Shown: positions 25,344-34,490, counted from the stretch's first letter. The stretch: 64,000 nt of DNA from Nucisporomicrobium flavum (GCF_016464385.1 NZ_JADMLH010000015.1:164080-228079); one strand, 5' to 3'. The notes: generated from the letters alone by a model not told the origin. Translations and numbers: made by a program.

Positions 25344-26534
25344 GTGACCGAACTCGCCCCGCCGCCTGCGCGATTGAAGGCGCCCGAGCGCCTGCGCGTG
25401 CTGCTCGTCGAGGACGACGAGGGCGACGCCTTCCTCGTCCAGGAGCTGCTCGCCGAGGCCGGCGCCTCCTTCGACGTGCAGGTCGCGACGAGCCTGCGCG
25501 AGGCGCGCCCGATGCTGCGCGGCATCCAGTGCGTGCTGCTCGACCTGGGACTGCCCGACGCGGAGGGCATCGACGGGCTGCGCAAGCTGCTCGCCGTCGC
25601 CGGCAGCGCCGCGGTGTGCGTGCTGACCGGCCGCTCCGACGAGCACCTGGGCGTCCAGGCGGTCGCCGAGGGTGCGCAGGACTACCTGGTCAAGGGCCAG
25701 GTCGACGGCGTCCTGCTGGTGCGCGCGCTGCGCTACGCCGTGGAACGCAAGCGCGCCGACGAGAACGCCCAGCGACTGCGCGAGGTCGAGCTGCGCCAGG
25801 CCGAGTCGGCCCGCCTGGAACGCGGCCTGCTGCCCCAGCCGCTCATGCAGACCACCGAGGTGGCCGTGCACACGTTCTACCGTTCCGGCCGGGCGATGGG
25901 CCTGCTCGGCGGCGACTTCTTCGACGTGGTCCAGGCAGGCTCCGAGAAGCTGCACGTGATCGTCGGTGACGTCTGCGGGCACGGCGTCGACGAGGCGGCC
26001 CTGGGCGTGGAGCTGCGGGTGGCCTGGCGGGCGCTGGTGCTCGCCGGCGTGCCCGAGGAACAGGTCCTCGCGTCCCTCGAACAGGTGCTCATGACCGAGC
26101 GGCGGGCGCGCGAGGTGTTCGCCACGGTCGCGATGGTCTCCATCGATCTCGCCGGGAACCGCGCCACCGTACGCCTGGCCGGCCACCCTCCGCCCGTGCT
26201 GCTCGCCGGCGGCAAGGCTGGGCCGGTGACCGCGCGCACGGGCATCGTGCTCGGCGTGCGCCCCACCCCCACCCCCGCGACCGACGTGGAGTTCAGCGGC
26301 GATGACTGGTCCCTGTTGATGTACACCGACGGACTGATCGAGGGCCACACCGGCGTCGGCAACGAGCGCCTCGACGTCGAAGGGCTCTGCGGGCTGCTCG
26401 CCGAGCCGGTCGCCCGCGACGTGCCGCTGGCCGCGCTGCCGGCCTGGCTGGTGGGGCGTGCCGAGCAGGCCAACGGCGGCCCGCTCGCCGACGACGTGGC
26501 GATGCTGCTGATCTCCCGCGGCGGCGGGCGATGA
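25344..26534 (+). CDS. Receiver-PP2C (SpoIIE/RsbU-type) phosphatase
   Basis: The 396-residue protein fuses a receiver domain (about 18-140; LLVEDDEGDAFL, phospho-acceptor in VLLDLGLPDAEG, DYLVKGQ) through a coiled helix (VERKRADENAQRLREVELRQ) to a PP2C-type serine phosphatase domain (about 175-390; GGDFFDVV, VGDVCGHGVDEAAL, LAGHPPPVLL, MYTDGLIE, LADDVAMLLI). Such proteins release sigma factors by dephosphorylating anti-anti-sigma proteins. Its stop overlaps the next start by 4 bp, and with the kinase and receiver downstream it forms one signalling operon. GTG start. Confidence 0.92.
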   Translation: MTELAPPPARLKAPERLRVLLVEDDEGDAFLVQELLAEAGASFDVQVATSLREARPMLRGIQCVLLDLGLPDAEGIDGLRKLLAVAGSAAVCVLTGRSDEHLGVQAVAEGAQDYLVKGQVDGVLLVRALRYAVERKRADENAQRLREVELRQAESARLERGLLPQPLMQTTEVAVHTFYRSGRAMGLLGGDFFDVVQAGSEKLHVIVGDVCGHGVDEAALGVELRVAWRALVLAGVPEEQVLASLEQVLMTERRAREVFATVAMVSIDLAGNRATVRLAGHPPPVLLAGGKAGPVTARTGIVLGVRPTPTPATDVEFSGDDWSLLMYTDGLIEGHTGVGNERLDVEGLCGLLAEPVARDVPLAALPAWLVGRAEQANGGPLADDVAMLLISRGGGR

Positions 26535-28123
26535 GCCTGCTGAACGTGGACAGCTGGACCCTGCGCCGCCGGGTGCTCGCGCTGTGCGTGACCGTGGGCC
26601 TGGCGCTCGCCGCCCTCGGCGTCATCGCGGCGTTCACGGCCGCCAGCAGCAACGGCCGGCTCGACGATGTGGTCAACCGCGCCAGCCCCATGCGGGCCGC
26701 CGGCGAGCGGCTGAACACCGCGCTGGTCGATCAGGAGACCGGCATCCGCGGGTACGCGATCGCGGGCAAGGACGACAACCTCAAGCCGTACCGCGAGGGC
26801 CTCGAGGCGGAACGTGCCGAGGTGGAACTGATCAACGGCCTGCTGCGGGACAGCGCGCTGGAGGACAGGATCCGCGCGGATGTCGCCGAGGTACGCCGGC
26901 GCTCGGACGCCTGGCACGTCGCCGTGGCCGACCCGATCCTCAACGCCGTCCGCACCCAGGGCCCCGAGGCCGGGCGGGCGCTGATCGAAGCCGGCAGCAC
27001 GTCCGAGTTCGAGGCCCTGCGCGGGGCCGTCGCGAAGATGCAGGACGACATCGGCGTGCTGCGCGACCGGTCCGCGGCCGACGCCAAGGACGCCAGCAAG
27101 CGCATGGTCGCGATCCAGATCGCCGCCGCGGCGGTCATCATCATCGCGGGTGCCGCGCTGATGCTGCTGCTGGACCGCCTCGTGAGCCGCCCGGTCACCG
27201 AGCTGGCGCAGCAGGTGCGCGAGGTCGCCGACGGCGACTACGACAAGCACATCGAGAGCACCGGCTCGCCCGAGCTGCGCGAGCTGGCCGGCGACGTGGA
27301 CGGCATGCGACGGCAGATCGCCGCGGAGCTCACCGAGGTACGCGAGGCCCGCCAGCAGATCGAGTGGGTCAACGACCAGCTCAAGCAGCAGGCGGACGAG
27401 CTGACCCGGTCCAACCGCGACCTGGAGCAGTTCGCGTACGTCGCCTCGCACGATTTGCAGGAGCCGCTGCGCAAGGTCGCCAGCTTCTGCCAGCTCCTGC
27501 AGCGCCGCTACGAGGGCAAGCTCGACGACCGGGCCGACCAGTACATCGGGTTCGCGGTCGACGGCGCGCAGCGCATGCAGCGGCTGATCAACGACCTGCT
27601 CGCGTTCTCCCGGATCGGCCGGCTCACCGCCGGGTTCACCGACGTGGACCTGAACCGGGTGATGACCGAGGTGAAGTCGCAGCTCGAGCCGCGCGCCGGT
27701 GAGGACGCCGAGATCAGCTGGTCCGACCTGCCCACGGTGGAGGGCGAGGAGCCGCTGCTCACCACGCTCTTCGTCAACCTCATCGGCAACTCGCTGAAGT
27801 TCCGCCGCCCGGATGTGCCACCGGTGATCCGGGTGACCGGCGGGCAGGACGGCGACGAGTGGAAGATCAACGTCCGGGACAACGGCATCGGCATCGAGGC
27901 CGAGTTCGCCGACAAGGTCTTCGTCATCTTCCAGCGGCTGCACGGGCGGGACGCGTACGAGGGCACCGGCATCGGGCTGGCCATCGTCAAGAAGATCGTC
28001 GAATACCATGGCGGGCGGATCTGGCTGGACCTCGAGGTCGAGGAGGGTACGTCGATCTGGTTCACGCTGCCGCTGCTCGCCGGCGTACCCGTCCAGGAGA
28101 AAGTGAAAGAGGTCGCCACATGA
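26531..28123 (+). CDS. CHASE3-type sensor histidine kinase
   Basis: The 530-residue membrane kinase has TM1 (about 14-36), a CHASE3-like four-helix outer domain (about 38-190; MRAAGERLNTALVDQETGIRGYAIAG is typical), and TM2 (about 195-215). HAMP (216-270) and a coiled coil follow, then HisKA with the acceptor His in YVASHDLQEPLRKVASF and a HATPase domain (NLIGNSLKFRRP, VRDNGIGIEAEF, GTGIGLAIVKKIVEYHGG). This HisKA type (HDLQEPLR) is shared with bacteriophytochrome-like kinases. It overlaps both neighbours by ATGA. Confidence 0.93.
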   Translation: MSLLNVDSWTLRRRVLALCVTVGLALAALGVIAAFTAASSNGRLDDVVNRASPMRAAGERLNTALVDQETGIRGYAIAGKDDNLKPYREGLEAERAEVELINGLLRDSALEDRIRADVAEVRRRSDAWHVAVADPILNAVRTQGPEAGRALIEAGSTSEFEALRGAVAKMQDDIGVLRDRSAADAKDASKRMVAIQIAAAAVIIIAGAALMLLLDRLVSRPVTELAQQVREVADGDYDKHIESTGSPELRELAGDVDGMRRQIAAELTEVREARQQIEWVNDQLKQQADELTRSNRDLEQFAYVASHDLQEPLRKVASFCQLLQRRYEGKLDDRADQYIGFAVDGAQRMQRLINDLLAFSRIGRLTAGFTDVDLNRVMTEVKSQLEPRAGEDAEISWSDLPTVEGEEPLLTTLFVNLIGNSLKFRRPDVPPVIRVTGGQDGDEWKINVRDNGIGIEAEFADKVFVIFQRLHGRDAYEGTGIGLAIVKKIVEYHGGRIWLDLEVEEGTSIWFTLPLLAGVPVQEKVKEVAT

Positions 28124-28575
28124 CCGGTGCAATTCGCCAGGACGGGACGCCGATCGAGGTGCTGCTCGTCGAGGACGACCCGGGCGACGTGCTCATGACG
28201 CAGGAGGCGTTCGAGGAGCACAAGGTCCGCAACCGGCTCACGGTCGTCTCCGACGGGGCCGAGGCGCTGGCCTACCTTCGGCGCGAGGGGCAGTATGCGG
28301 ACGCCGTACGCCCGGACCTGATCCTGCTCGACCTCAACCTGCCGCGCCGCGACGGCCGTGAGGTGCTCGCCGAGATCAAGAAGGACGAGGACCTGGGCCG
28401 CATCCCGGTCGTCGTGCTCACGACCTCGCAGGCCGACGAGGACATCCTGCGCAGCTACCAGCTGCACGCGAACGCGTACGTGACCAAGCCGGTGGATTTC
28501 GAGCGCTTCATCGCGGTGATCCGGCAGATCGACGAGTTCTTCGTCAGCGTCGTGAAGCTGCCACCGCGTGCGTGA
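28120..28575 (+). CDS. Single-domain response regulator (Rcp1-like)
   Basis: The 151-residue protein is a lone receiver domain with acidic pocket EDDPGD, phospho-acceptor in LILLDLNLPRRDG, LTTSQADED and the conserved Lys in YVTKPVDF. It has the extra loop typical of Rcp1-type partners of phytochrome-like kinases. There is no output domain, so it probably relays phosphate or acts by protein contact, perhaps on the receiver-PP2C protein. The start overlaps the kinase stop by 4 bp. Confidence 0.92.
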   Translation: MTGAIRQDGTPIEVLLVEDDPGDVLMTQEAFEEHKVRNRLTVVSDGAEALAYLRREGQYADAVRPDLILLDLNLPRRDGREVLAEIKKDEDLGRIPVVVLTTSQADEDILRSYQLHANAYVTKPVDFERFIAVIRQIDEFFVSVVKLPPRA

Positions 28576-29374
28576 CGACATGCTGGACCGGGTCACCGAC
28601 CTGATCCGCGAGGTGGCGCAGACCATCGTGCTGCCGCGCTGGCAGGGGCTGGCGGCCGACGAGGTGCACGAGAAGTCGCCCGGCGACCTGGTGACCATCG
28701 CCGACCAGGAGTCCGAGCGGGCGCTGACCGCCGGCCTGACCGCGCTGCTGCCCGGCTCGGCCGTGGTCGGCGAGGAGGCGGTGGCGGCGGACCCCGCGGT
28801 GCTCGACCGGGTGGGCGACGCGGGCGCGGTGTGGATCGTCGACCCGGTCGACGGGACGAACAACTTCGCCGCCGGCAAGGCGCCGTTCGCCGTGATGGTG
28901 GCGCTGCTGCGCGACGGCGAACCGGCTGCGGCGTGGATCCTCGACGTGGTCGCGGACCGGATGACGGTGGCGGAGGCGGGCGCCGGCGCGTTCCAGGACG
29001 GCGTACGCCTGAAGACGCGCACCGACGACCCGGGCGCCGCGAGCCTGACCGGCATGATCTCGCGCAACTACTTCCCGGACGACCTGCGCGCGGGCATCGA
29101 CGAGAACGCGGGCAAGCTGGGCACCGTGACCGGCGGCCACCACTGCGCCGGGTACGAGTACCCGTCCGTGGCCACCGACGAGCAGCAGTTCGCGGTCTTC
29201 TGGCGGATCCTGCCGTGGGACCACACCCCGGGCACGCTGATCCTGACCGAGGCCGGCGGCACGGCCCTGCACCTCGACGGCGGGATCTACCGCCCGACCG
29301 ACAGCGAGCGTGGCCTGCTGGTGGCGGCGAACGACGACATCTGGCACACGGTCCGCGGCACGCTGTTGCCCTGA
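28568..29374 (+). CDS. Inositol monophosphatase-family phosphatase
   Basis: The 268-residue enzyme is of the lithium-sensitive IMPase/HisN type. Metal-binding parts are VVGEEA, VWIVDPVDGTNNFAAG and the late WDHTPGTLILTEAGG (WDxxP/AG motif). Substrates of the family include inositol phosphate, histidinol phosphate and 3'-phosphoadenosine 5'-phosphate; the sequence does not decide. GTG at 28568 overlaps the receiver gene by 8 bp; an ATG at 28580 is the alternative start. Overlap suggests it shares the signalling operon transcript. Confidence 0.88.
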   Translation: MRDDMLDRVTDLIREVAQTIVLPRWQGLAADEVHEKSPGDLVTIADQESERALTAGLTALLPGSAVVGEEAVAADPAVLDRVGDAGAVWIVDPVDGTNNFAAGKAPFAVMVALLRDGEPAAAWILDVVADRMTVAEAGAGAFQDGVRLKTRTDDPGAASLTGMISRNYFPDDLRAGIDENAGKLGTVTGGHHCAGYEYPSVATDEQQFAVFWRILPWDHTPGTLILTEAGGTALHLDGGIYRPTDSERGLLVAANDDIWHTVRGTLLP

Positions 29375-29378
29375 CGCC

Positions 29379-30656
29379 TCACGCGATCGCGTTGTGCACG
29401 GCGACGCGGTGGGTGTCCGGGTTGGACCAGCTCCAGTTGGGGTGCGCCCGGTTGGTGAGCAGCACGACGACCATCCGGCGGGCGGGCACGACGAGCAGGC
29501 TGGTGCCGGTGAAGCCGGTGTGCCCGAAGCACGTCGGCGAGGCCAGCCGGCCCATGAACCACGGCTGGTTCAGCTCGAAGCCGAGGCCGTGGTCCGCCGT
29601 ACGGGTCGGCCGCTCCGCGTCGATGGCCTTCTTGCCCTTGTTCACGTTGGTGAGGGCTCGTTGCAGCACCTCGGTGGAGAGCAGCCGCTTGCCGCCGTAC
29701 GTGCCGCCGTTGAGCATGAGCTGGCCGATGACGGCGACGTCCCGGGCCGTACCGAAGAGACCGGCGTGCCCGGCGACCCCGCCGAGGTGGTTGGCGACGT
29801 CGTCGTGGACCGTGCCGCGCAGCAGCCCGCGGGACGAGCGCGCGTCGGTGGCGACCAGGCGCTGCTTGTCGGCGAGCCAGGTGAGCGGCCGGAAGCCGGT
29901 GTCCTTCAGGCCGAGCGGGGTCGTGAGGTGGTCGCGGACGGCCCGGTCGAGGCTCTTGCCGGTGAGCTTCTCGACGAGCCGGCCCAGCACCATCAGGCCC
30001 ACGCTGGAGTAGCGGAACGTGTCGCCCGGGACGGCGCCCCGGATCATCGGCGTCGTCAGCACCGCCTTCCAGCGGGCGGTGTTGTCCGGCAGCCCGGTGA
30101 CCTTCGCGCCGACGGGCAGGCCCGAGGTGTGCGCCAGGAGCTGAGCGATGGTGATCTTGTCTTTGCCCGTACCCGTGAAGTCCGGAAGGTAGCGCTGCAG
30201 CGGCGAGTCCAGGTCGATCTCGCCGTGGTCGGCGAGCTGCAGCACGAGCAGGGCGGTGCAGACCTTGGTGAGCGAGGCCAGGTCGAAGATCGAGTCCTTG
30301 CGCATCGCGACGCGCTTGGCGGCGGTGAGCTCGACCGGGCCGGCCTTGTAGCGCAGGGCGTGGCCGACGGCGGTGTGCAGCGTCGTCTTCCCGTCGACCA
30401 TGACGAGCGCGACCGCGCCGGCGTACCCGGGGTGCTTCGGGTTGTCCGCGGTCGGCTTGAGGTACTTCGTGAGCGTGTCGTGCACCCGCTGCACGGGCTG
30501 GCTCCTGGCCGCCGCGGACTTCGACGGCGCGACCGCGACCCGGTCGGCGGCCGGCTCACCCCAGGTGGGCGCGGACCGTTGCGGCGCGCAGCCGGCGAGG
30601 GCGGCGGTCAGGCCGGCGCCGAGCACGGTACGACGAGAGACAGGCACGGCGAGCAT
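29379..30656 (-). CDS. Tat-exported lipoprotein of the beta-lactamase/PBP4* serine hydrolase family
   Basis: The 425-residue protein starts with a twin-arginine signal (SRRTVLGAGLTAALAG) ending at lipobox Cys23 (LAGC). The class C beta-lactamase-like domain has the nucleophile motif in FDLASLTKV (SxTK), the Tyr motif in FRYSSVGL and the third motif in FGHTGFTG (HTG in place of KTG). Members are D,D-peptidases, esterases or lactamases at the outer membrane face. It converges on the IMPase gene with 4 bp between stops. True antibiotic hydrolysis is not implied. Confidence 0.88.
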   Translation of the reverse strand: MLAVPVSRRTVLGAGLTAALAGCAPQRSAPTWGEPAADRVAVAPSKSAAARSQPVQRVHDTLTKYLKPTADNPKHPGYAGAVALVMVDGKTTLHTAVGHALRYKAGPVELTAAKRVAMRKDSIFDLASLTKVCTALLVLQLADHGEIDLDSPLQRYLPDFTGTGKDKITIAQLLAHTSGLPVGAKVTGLPDNTARWKAVLTTPMIRGAVPGDTFRYSSVGLMVLGRLVEKLTGKSLDRAVRDHLTTPLGLKDTGFRPLTWLADKQRLVATDARSSRGLLRGTVHDDVANHLGGVAGHAGLFGTARDVAVIGQLMLNGGTYGGKRLLSTEVLQRALTNVNKGKKAIDAERPTRTADHGLGFELNQPWFMGRLASPTCFGHTGFTGTSLLVVPARRMVVVLLTNRAHPNWSWSNPDTHRVAVHNAIA

Positions 30657-30702
30657 GATGTCACGATCCGAGCCGCCGTACCGGCCCCCGCGCCCGAGGC
30701 GA

Positions 30703-31059
30703 TCAGGCGTCGTCGAGGGTGCTCAGGAGCAGGATGCGGTGGCCGGAAGGATCGCGGAGGCGGGCCATGCGCTCGCCCCACGGCTGGTCCGACGGCTCCT
30801 CGAGCACCTCGGCGCCCGCCGTACGCAACTGCTGCACCGCCGCGTCGCAGTCGTCGGCGTAGATGCAGAAGTCGAACTCGGCCGTCCCGCCCGCGGCGAG
30901 GGAGAGCCGGCTGGTGCCGAGCGTCAGCGTCACGAAGGCCGGCTCGCCCTCCTCGGGGAACCTGTACTCCTCGGTGAAGCCGATCTGATCGCGGTAGAAG
31001 GCGAGGGCGGCCGGCAGGTCGGAGACGGTCATCACGGGAAATGCCTCGGTGTACGCCAT
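30703..31059 (-). CDS. VOC/glyoxalase-superfamily protein
   Basis: The 118-residue protein has the paired beta-alpha-beta-beta-beta modules of the vicinal oxygen chelate fold (FPVMTVSDLPAALAFYRDQIGFTEEYRF; ARLRDPSGHRILLLS). Single-domain VOC proteins of this kind are bleomycin-resistance-like binders or lyases acting as dimers. The ATG at 31059 is seven bases from a TAATAT -10 element, so the mRNA may be leaderless. It is divergent from the SDR gene with only 23 bp between start codons. Confidence 0.85.
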   Translation of the reverse strand: MAYTEAFPVMTVSDLPAALAFYRDQIGFTEEYRFPEEGEPAFVTLTLGTSRLSLAAGGTAEFDFCIYADDCDAAVQQLRTAGAEVLEEPSDQPWGERMARLRDPSGHRILLLSTLDDA

Positions 31060-31066
31060 CTTTTCG

Positions 31067-31076
31067 ATATTAGGGT
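31067..31076. promoter_or_regulatory. Overlapping divergent -10 elements, both genes possibly leaderless
   Basis: TAATAT on the minus strand (31067-31072) and TAGGGT on the plus strand (31071-31076) share two bases. They sit seven and six bases before the start codons of the VOC gene (31059) and SDR gene (31083). RNA polymerase could hardly occupy both at once. Confidence 0.5.
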
Positions 31077-31082
31077 GCCCGC

Positions 31083-31841
31083 ATGGGTTCGTACCTCGAT
31101 GAACTTTTCGGTCTGGGCGGCCGGACCGCGATGGTGACCGGCGGCAGTTCCGGGATCGGCCGGGCGATGGCGGGTGCGCTGGGCCGGGCGGGCGCACGGG
31201 TGGTTCTGGTCGCGCGGCGGGCGGAGCCGCTGCGCGACACCGCCGCCGAGCTGAGCGCGGACGGCGTCGCGGTGGAGACCGTCACGGCGGACCTCGCGGA
31301 CCGTACGGACGTCGCGCGGGTCGCCGGGTACGAGGGCGTGGACATCCTCGTCAACGCCGCGGCGGTGAACCGGCGGCCGCCGATGGACGAGCTGACCGAC
31401 GACGACTGGGACGTCACGCTCGCCGCGAACCTGACGGCGCCGTTCCTGCTCGGGCAGCGCTTCGGCCCGGCGATGGCGGCCCGGGGCTGGGGCCGCATCA
31501 TCAACGTCGTCTCCCAGCAGGCGTTCCGCGCGTACGGCAATAGCGGCGCGTACGGGGCCGCGAAGGCCGGCCTGGTCGGGCTCACCCGGTCGCAGGCGGA
31601 GGCGTGGTCGAGCCGCGGCGTCACGTGCAACGCGGTCGCGCCGGGGGTCGTGCACACCCCGTTGACCGAGCCGGTGTTCGCCGACCCGGAGAAGGTTGCC
31701 GCCCACTCCCGGCGCACGATGATCGGGCGGAACGGCGTACCCGAGGATTTTGCCGGTTGTGTCGTTTATTTGGCGAGTTCCGCGAGCGATGCGGTAACCG
31801 GCCAGACACTCTTCGTCGACGGTGGATATTCGGCGACATGA
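31083..31841 (+). CDS. Short-chain dehydrogenase/reductase
   Basis: The 252-residue classical SDR has cofactor motif TGGSSGIGRAMA (about 21-32), NAAAVNRRP, the catalytic Ser in INVVSQQ, Tyr-x-x-x-Lys in YGAAKAGLVGL and a C-terminal TGQTLFVDGGYSAT. ARR after the second strand favours NADP(H). Overall it resembles gluconate 5-dehydrogenase-type enzymes; the substrate is undetermined. Confidence 0.9.
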   Translation: MGSYLDELFGLGGRTAMVTGGSSGIGRAMAGALGRAGARVVLVARRAEPLRDTAAELSADGVAVETVTADLADRTDVARVAGYEGVDILVNAAAVNRRPPMDELTDDDWDVTLAANLTAPFLLGQRFGPAMAARGWGRIINVVSQQAFRAYGNSGAYGAAKAGLVGLTRSQAEAWSSRGVTCNAVAPGVVHTPLTEPVFADPEKVAAHSRRTMIGRNGVPEDFAGCVVYLASSASDAVTGQTLFVDGGYSAT

Positions 31842-31905
31842 TCGATCTGCCGTGAGCCGGGTGATCGGGGTAGAGTCACCGCGCTCACCACTTGGGAGGT
31901 AGATC

Positions 31906-32916
31906 GTGGCGGCGACTTACCTGCGCCGGGCACAGCCTGCACTCGCCCTATTGGCGGCGCTCCTCGTGCTGCTCGTGGCGGCCCCGGCCGCGCACGCGGC
32001 ACCCGACCCCGAGGGCGGCTCGAAGACCCTGCGCGAGCAGCTCGAATCGGCGGCGAAGGGACACGTCGAGGCGAAGCAGAAGCTCGACGCGTCGAAGAAG
32101 CGCCAGGTGAAGCTCAAGGTCGCCCTCAAGCAGGCGCAGGAGAAGGCGGTGTCGCTCGAGGGCCGGGTCCGTGAGGTGGCCAGCCGCTCCTACCGGCAGG
32201 GCCGCTTCAGCACGGTGTCGCTGCTGCTCAACGCCGGCACGCCGGACACGTTCATGGAGCGGGCGCTGCGGCTCGAGCAGATGGCGCAGGTCGACTCGCG
32301 CGCCCTCACCGAATACCAGGACGCCGTGACCGTCGCCGAGAAGGCGACCCGGGCCATCGACCTCGAAATCAAGGAGCAGCAGAAGCAGGTCACGGTCATG
32401 GCCCGGAAGAAGAAGCAGGCCGAGAGCGCCCTGGCCGCGGCCGGCGGCGGCGCGGTGGCCGGCGGCTTCGTCAGCGCCAACTCGCCGCTGGCCAAGCCCG
32501 CGCCCCGCAACTCCGACGGCTCCTGGCCGCGGGAGTCATGCACGGTCAACGACCCCACGACCTCCGGCTGCATCACGCCGCGGCTGCTCAACGCGTACCA
32601 GCAGGCCCGGGCGGCCGGGTTCAAGCGGTACACCTCCTGCTTCAGCGAACGCTCCTCCGGCGAGCACCCCAAGGGCCGGGCCTGCGACTTCGCCGCGGCG
32701 ACCGGCGGCTTCGAGAACGTCAACGCCAGCGGCGGCGACCGCACGTACGGCAACAACCTCGCGGCGTACTTCGTGAAGAACGCCAGCCGCCTCGGCGTGA
32801 TGTACGTGATCTGGTACCGCCAGATCTGGCAACCGGGGCTGGGCTGGCGCGCGTACAGCGGCTCCGGCGGGCCGTCGGCGACCCACACCAACCACGTGCA
32901 CCTGTCCATCCTCTGA
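31906..32916 (+). CDS. Secreted coiled-coil protein with M15-like peptidase domain
   Basis: The 336-residue exported protein has a signal peptide (about 1-34, AHAA), a long coiled coil (about 40-180) and a C-terminal domain (about 215-336). The latter has the zinc-type pattern EHPKGRACDF (H-x6-D) and THTNHVHL, as in D,D- or L,D-carboxypeptidases related to M15. Coiled coil plus hydrolase is the RipA/FtsEX-controlled arrangement, so a cell-division or wall-remodelling role is likely. GTG start with GGGAGG at 31893-31898 and a TAGAGT -10 at 31871-31876. Confidence 0.8.
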   Translation: MAATYLRRAQPALALLAALLVLLVAAPAAHAAPDPEGGSKTLREQLESAAKGHVEAKQKLDASKKRQVKLKVALKQAQEKAVSLEGRVREVASRSYRQGRFSTVSLLLNAGTPDTFMERALRLEQMAQVDSRALTEYQDAVTVAEKATRAIDLEIKEQQKQVTVMARKKKQAESALAAAGGGAVAGGFVSANSPLAKPAPRNSDGSWPRESCTVNDPTTSGCITPRLLNAYQQARAAGFKRYTSCFSERSSGEHPKGRACDFAAATGGFENVNASGGDRTYGNNLAAYFVKNASRLGVMYVIWYRQIWQPGLGWRAYSGSGGPSATHTNHVHLSIL

Positions 32917-32974
32917 CCCTCAGAATCCGTCGGCCTTTGAAGGTGCCGCAGGTTCCGTCGGTAGCATTCCGCCG

Positions 32975-34486
32975 ATGGAACCCGCTGCCCCGCGCGCACT
33001 GCCGTCCGGCCTGGCCACCGCGCTCGTCTTCTTCGCCAGCGGGGCCGTGCTGGTCCTGGAGATCGTCGCGCTGCGCCTCGTCGGGCCGTACGTCGGCGTG
33101 ACCCTGCAGGTGAGCAGCTCGGTCATCGGCATCTCGCTGGCGGCCATCGCGTACGGCACCTGGCTCGGCGGCCGCCTCGCCGACCGGTACGACCCGAGGA
33201 TCCTGCTCGCCCCCGCCCTGCTGCTCGGCGCGATCACCACGGCGCTCACCCTGCCCCTGGTCCGCTGGGGCGGCGAGCTCCTGCGCGGCGGAGCGGCCCC
33301 GGCCGTCCTGCTGCTCGCCGCGATGGCCGTTTTCCTGCCCGCGTTCCTGCTCGCCGCGATCACGCCGCTGACGGTGAAACTGCAGCTCGGCGACCTGCGG
33401 CGGACCGGGGAGGTGGTCGGCCGGCTGTCCAGCTTCGGCACGCTCGGCGCGATCACAGCGACGCTCGGCACCGGCTTCATCTTCGTCGCCGCGATGCCCA
33501 GCAGCTGGATCATCCTCACGCTCGCCGGGCTGCTCGCCGTCGCCGGGCTCGGGCTGGGCTGGTGGCTGCGCCGGCGCGACCCCGCGCTCGCGGTGCCGGG
33601 CAAGCCGCGTACCCGGGCGGTGCTCGTCACGGTCGGGCTCGTCGGCTCCGGGCTGGGCGCCTCCGCGCCGACGCCGTGCGACGTGGAGACCGCGTACCAC
33701 TGCGCCCGCGTCGACGCCGACCCCCGGGTGCCGGGCGGGCGGACGCTGATCCTCAACTCGGCGCGGCACTCGTACGTCGACCTGAACGACCCCACACACC
33801 TCGAGTTCGCGTACGTGCAGTGGCTCGGCGCCCTCGTCGACATCCAGAAAACCGGCGGCGCCCCGATCGACGCCCTGCACCTGGGCGGCGGCGGCTTCAC
33901 CGTACCGACGTACGTCGCACACACCCGGCCCGGCAGCAAGCAGCTCGTTCTCGAGCTCGACGGCGGCCTGGTCGACCTCGACCGGCGCGAGCTGGGTCTG
34001 ACCACCGGCCCGGACCTGGGGGTACGCGTCGGCGACGCGCGCGTGGGCCTCGCCGAGCAGCCCAGCGGCGCGTACGACCTGGTGGTGGGTGACGCGTTCG
34101 GCCACCTCGTGGTCCCGTGGCACCTCGCCACCCGCGAGATGGCCGCCGACATCGCCCGCGTCCTGCGCCCCGGCGGCATGTACGCCCAGAACGTCATCGA
34201 CTACCCGCCCGACCGGTTCATCCGCGCCGAACTGGCCACGGTGGCGGACGTGTTCCCGCACGTGGCGCTGATCGCCCCCCGGGACGCGCTGGACGGCAGG
34301 ATCGGCGCGAACTTCGTCATCGTGGCGTCCCGGGGGCCGCTGCCGCTGGACGAGATCCGCAGCCACCTGGACCTGGTCGACGAGCCGGTGGAACTGGTGT
34401 CCGGAGCGGGGCTGGAGGAGTTCGTGGGTGGCGCGCGGGTACTGACCGACGATTACGCGCCGGTGGATCAATTGCTCGCCGGCTGA
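32975..34486 (+). CDS. Fused polytopic membrane and spermidine-synthase-like protein
   Basis: The 503-residue protein has six to seven hydrophobic helices (about 8-200; ALVFFASGAVLVLEIVALRLVGPYVG is typical) and a C-terminal Rossmann domain like polyamine aminopropyltransferases (about 225-500; LHLGGGGFTVPTY, LELDGGLVDLDRRELG, DLVVGDAFGH, DYAPVDQLL). The Asp of the polyamine site (DAF in GDAFGH) is retained, but actual polyamine synthesis is unproven for fused forms. TAGCAT at 32962-32967 is seven bases before the ATG, so translation may be leaderless. Confidence 0.85.
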   Translation: MEPAAPRALPSGLATALVFFASGAVLVLEIVALRLVGPYVGVTLQVSSSVIGISLAAIAYGTWLGGRLADRYDPRILLAPALLLGAITTALTLPLVRWGGELLRGGAAPAVLLLAAMAVFLPAFLLAAITPLTVKLQLGDLRRTGEVVGRLSSFGTLGAITATLGTGFIFVAAMPSSWIILTLAGLLAVAGLGLGWWLRRRDPALAVPGKPRTRAVLVTVGLVGSGLGASAPTPCDVETAYHCARVDADPRVPGGRTLILNSARHSYVDLNDPTHLEFAYVQWLGALVDIQKTGGAPIDALHLGGGGFTVPTYVAHTRPGSKQLVLELDGGLVDLDRRELGLTTGPDLGVRVGDARVGLAEQPSGAYDLVVGDAFGHLVVPWHLATREMAADIARVLRPGGMYAQNVIDYPPDRFIRAELATVADVFPHVALIAPRDALDGRIGANFVIVASRGPLPLDEIRSHLDLVDEPVELVSGAGLEEFVGGARVLTDDYAPVDQLLAG

Positions 34487-34490
34487 TCCT

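Noticed and set aside
25877..28132. Long minus-strand frame opposite the phosphatase and kinase genes
   Set aside because: A byproduct of high GC at third positions; the plus strand carries complete signalling domains.
29379..30656. Antibiotic-resistance beta-lactamase
   Set aside because: Motifs and the lipoprotein Tat signal fit the broad serine hydrolase/D,D-peptidase group; no specific resistance family is recognisable.
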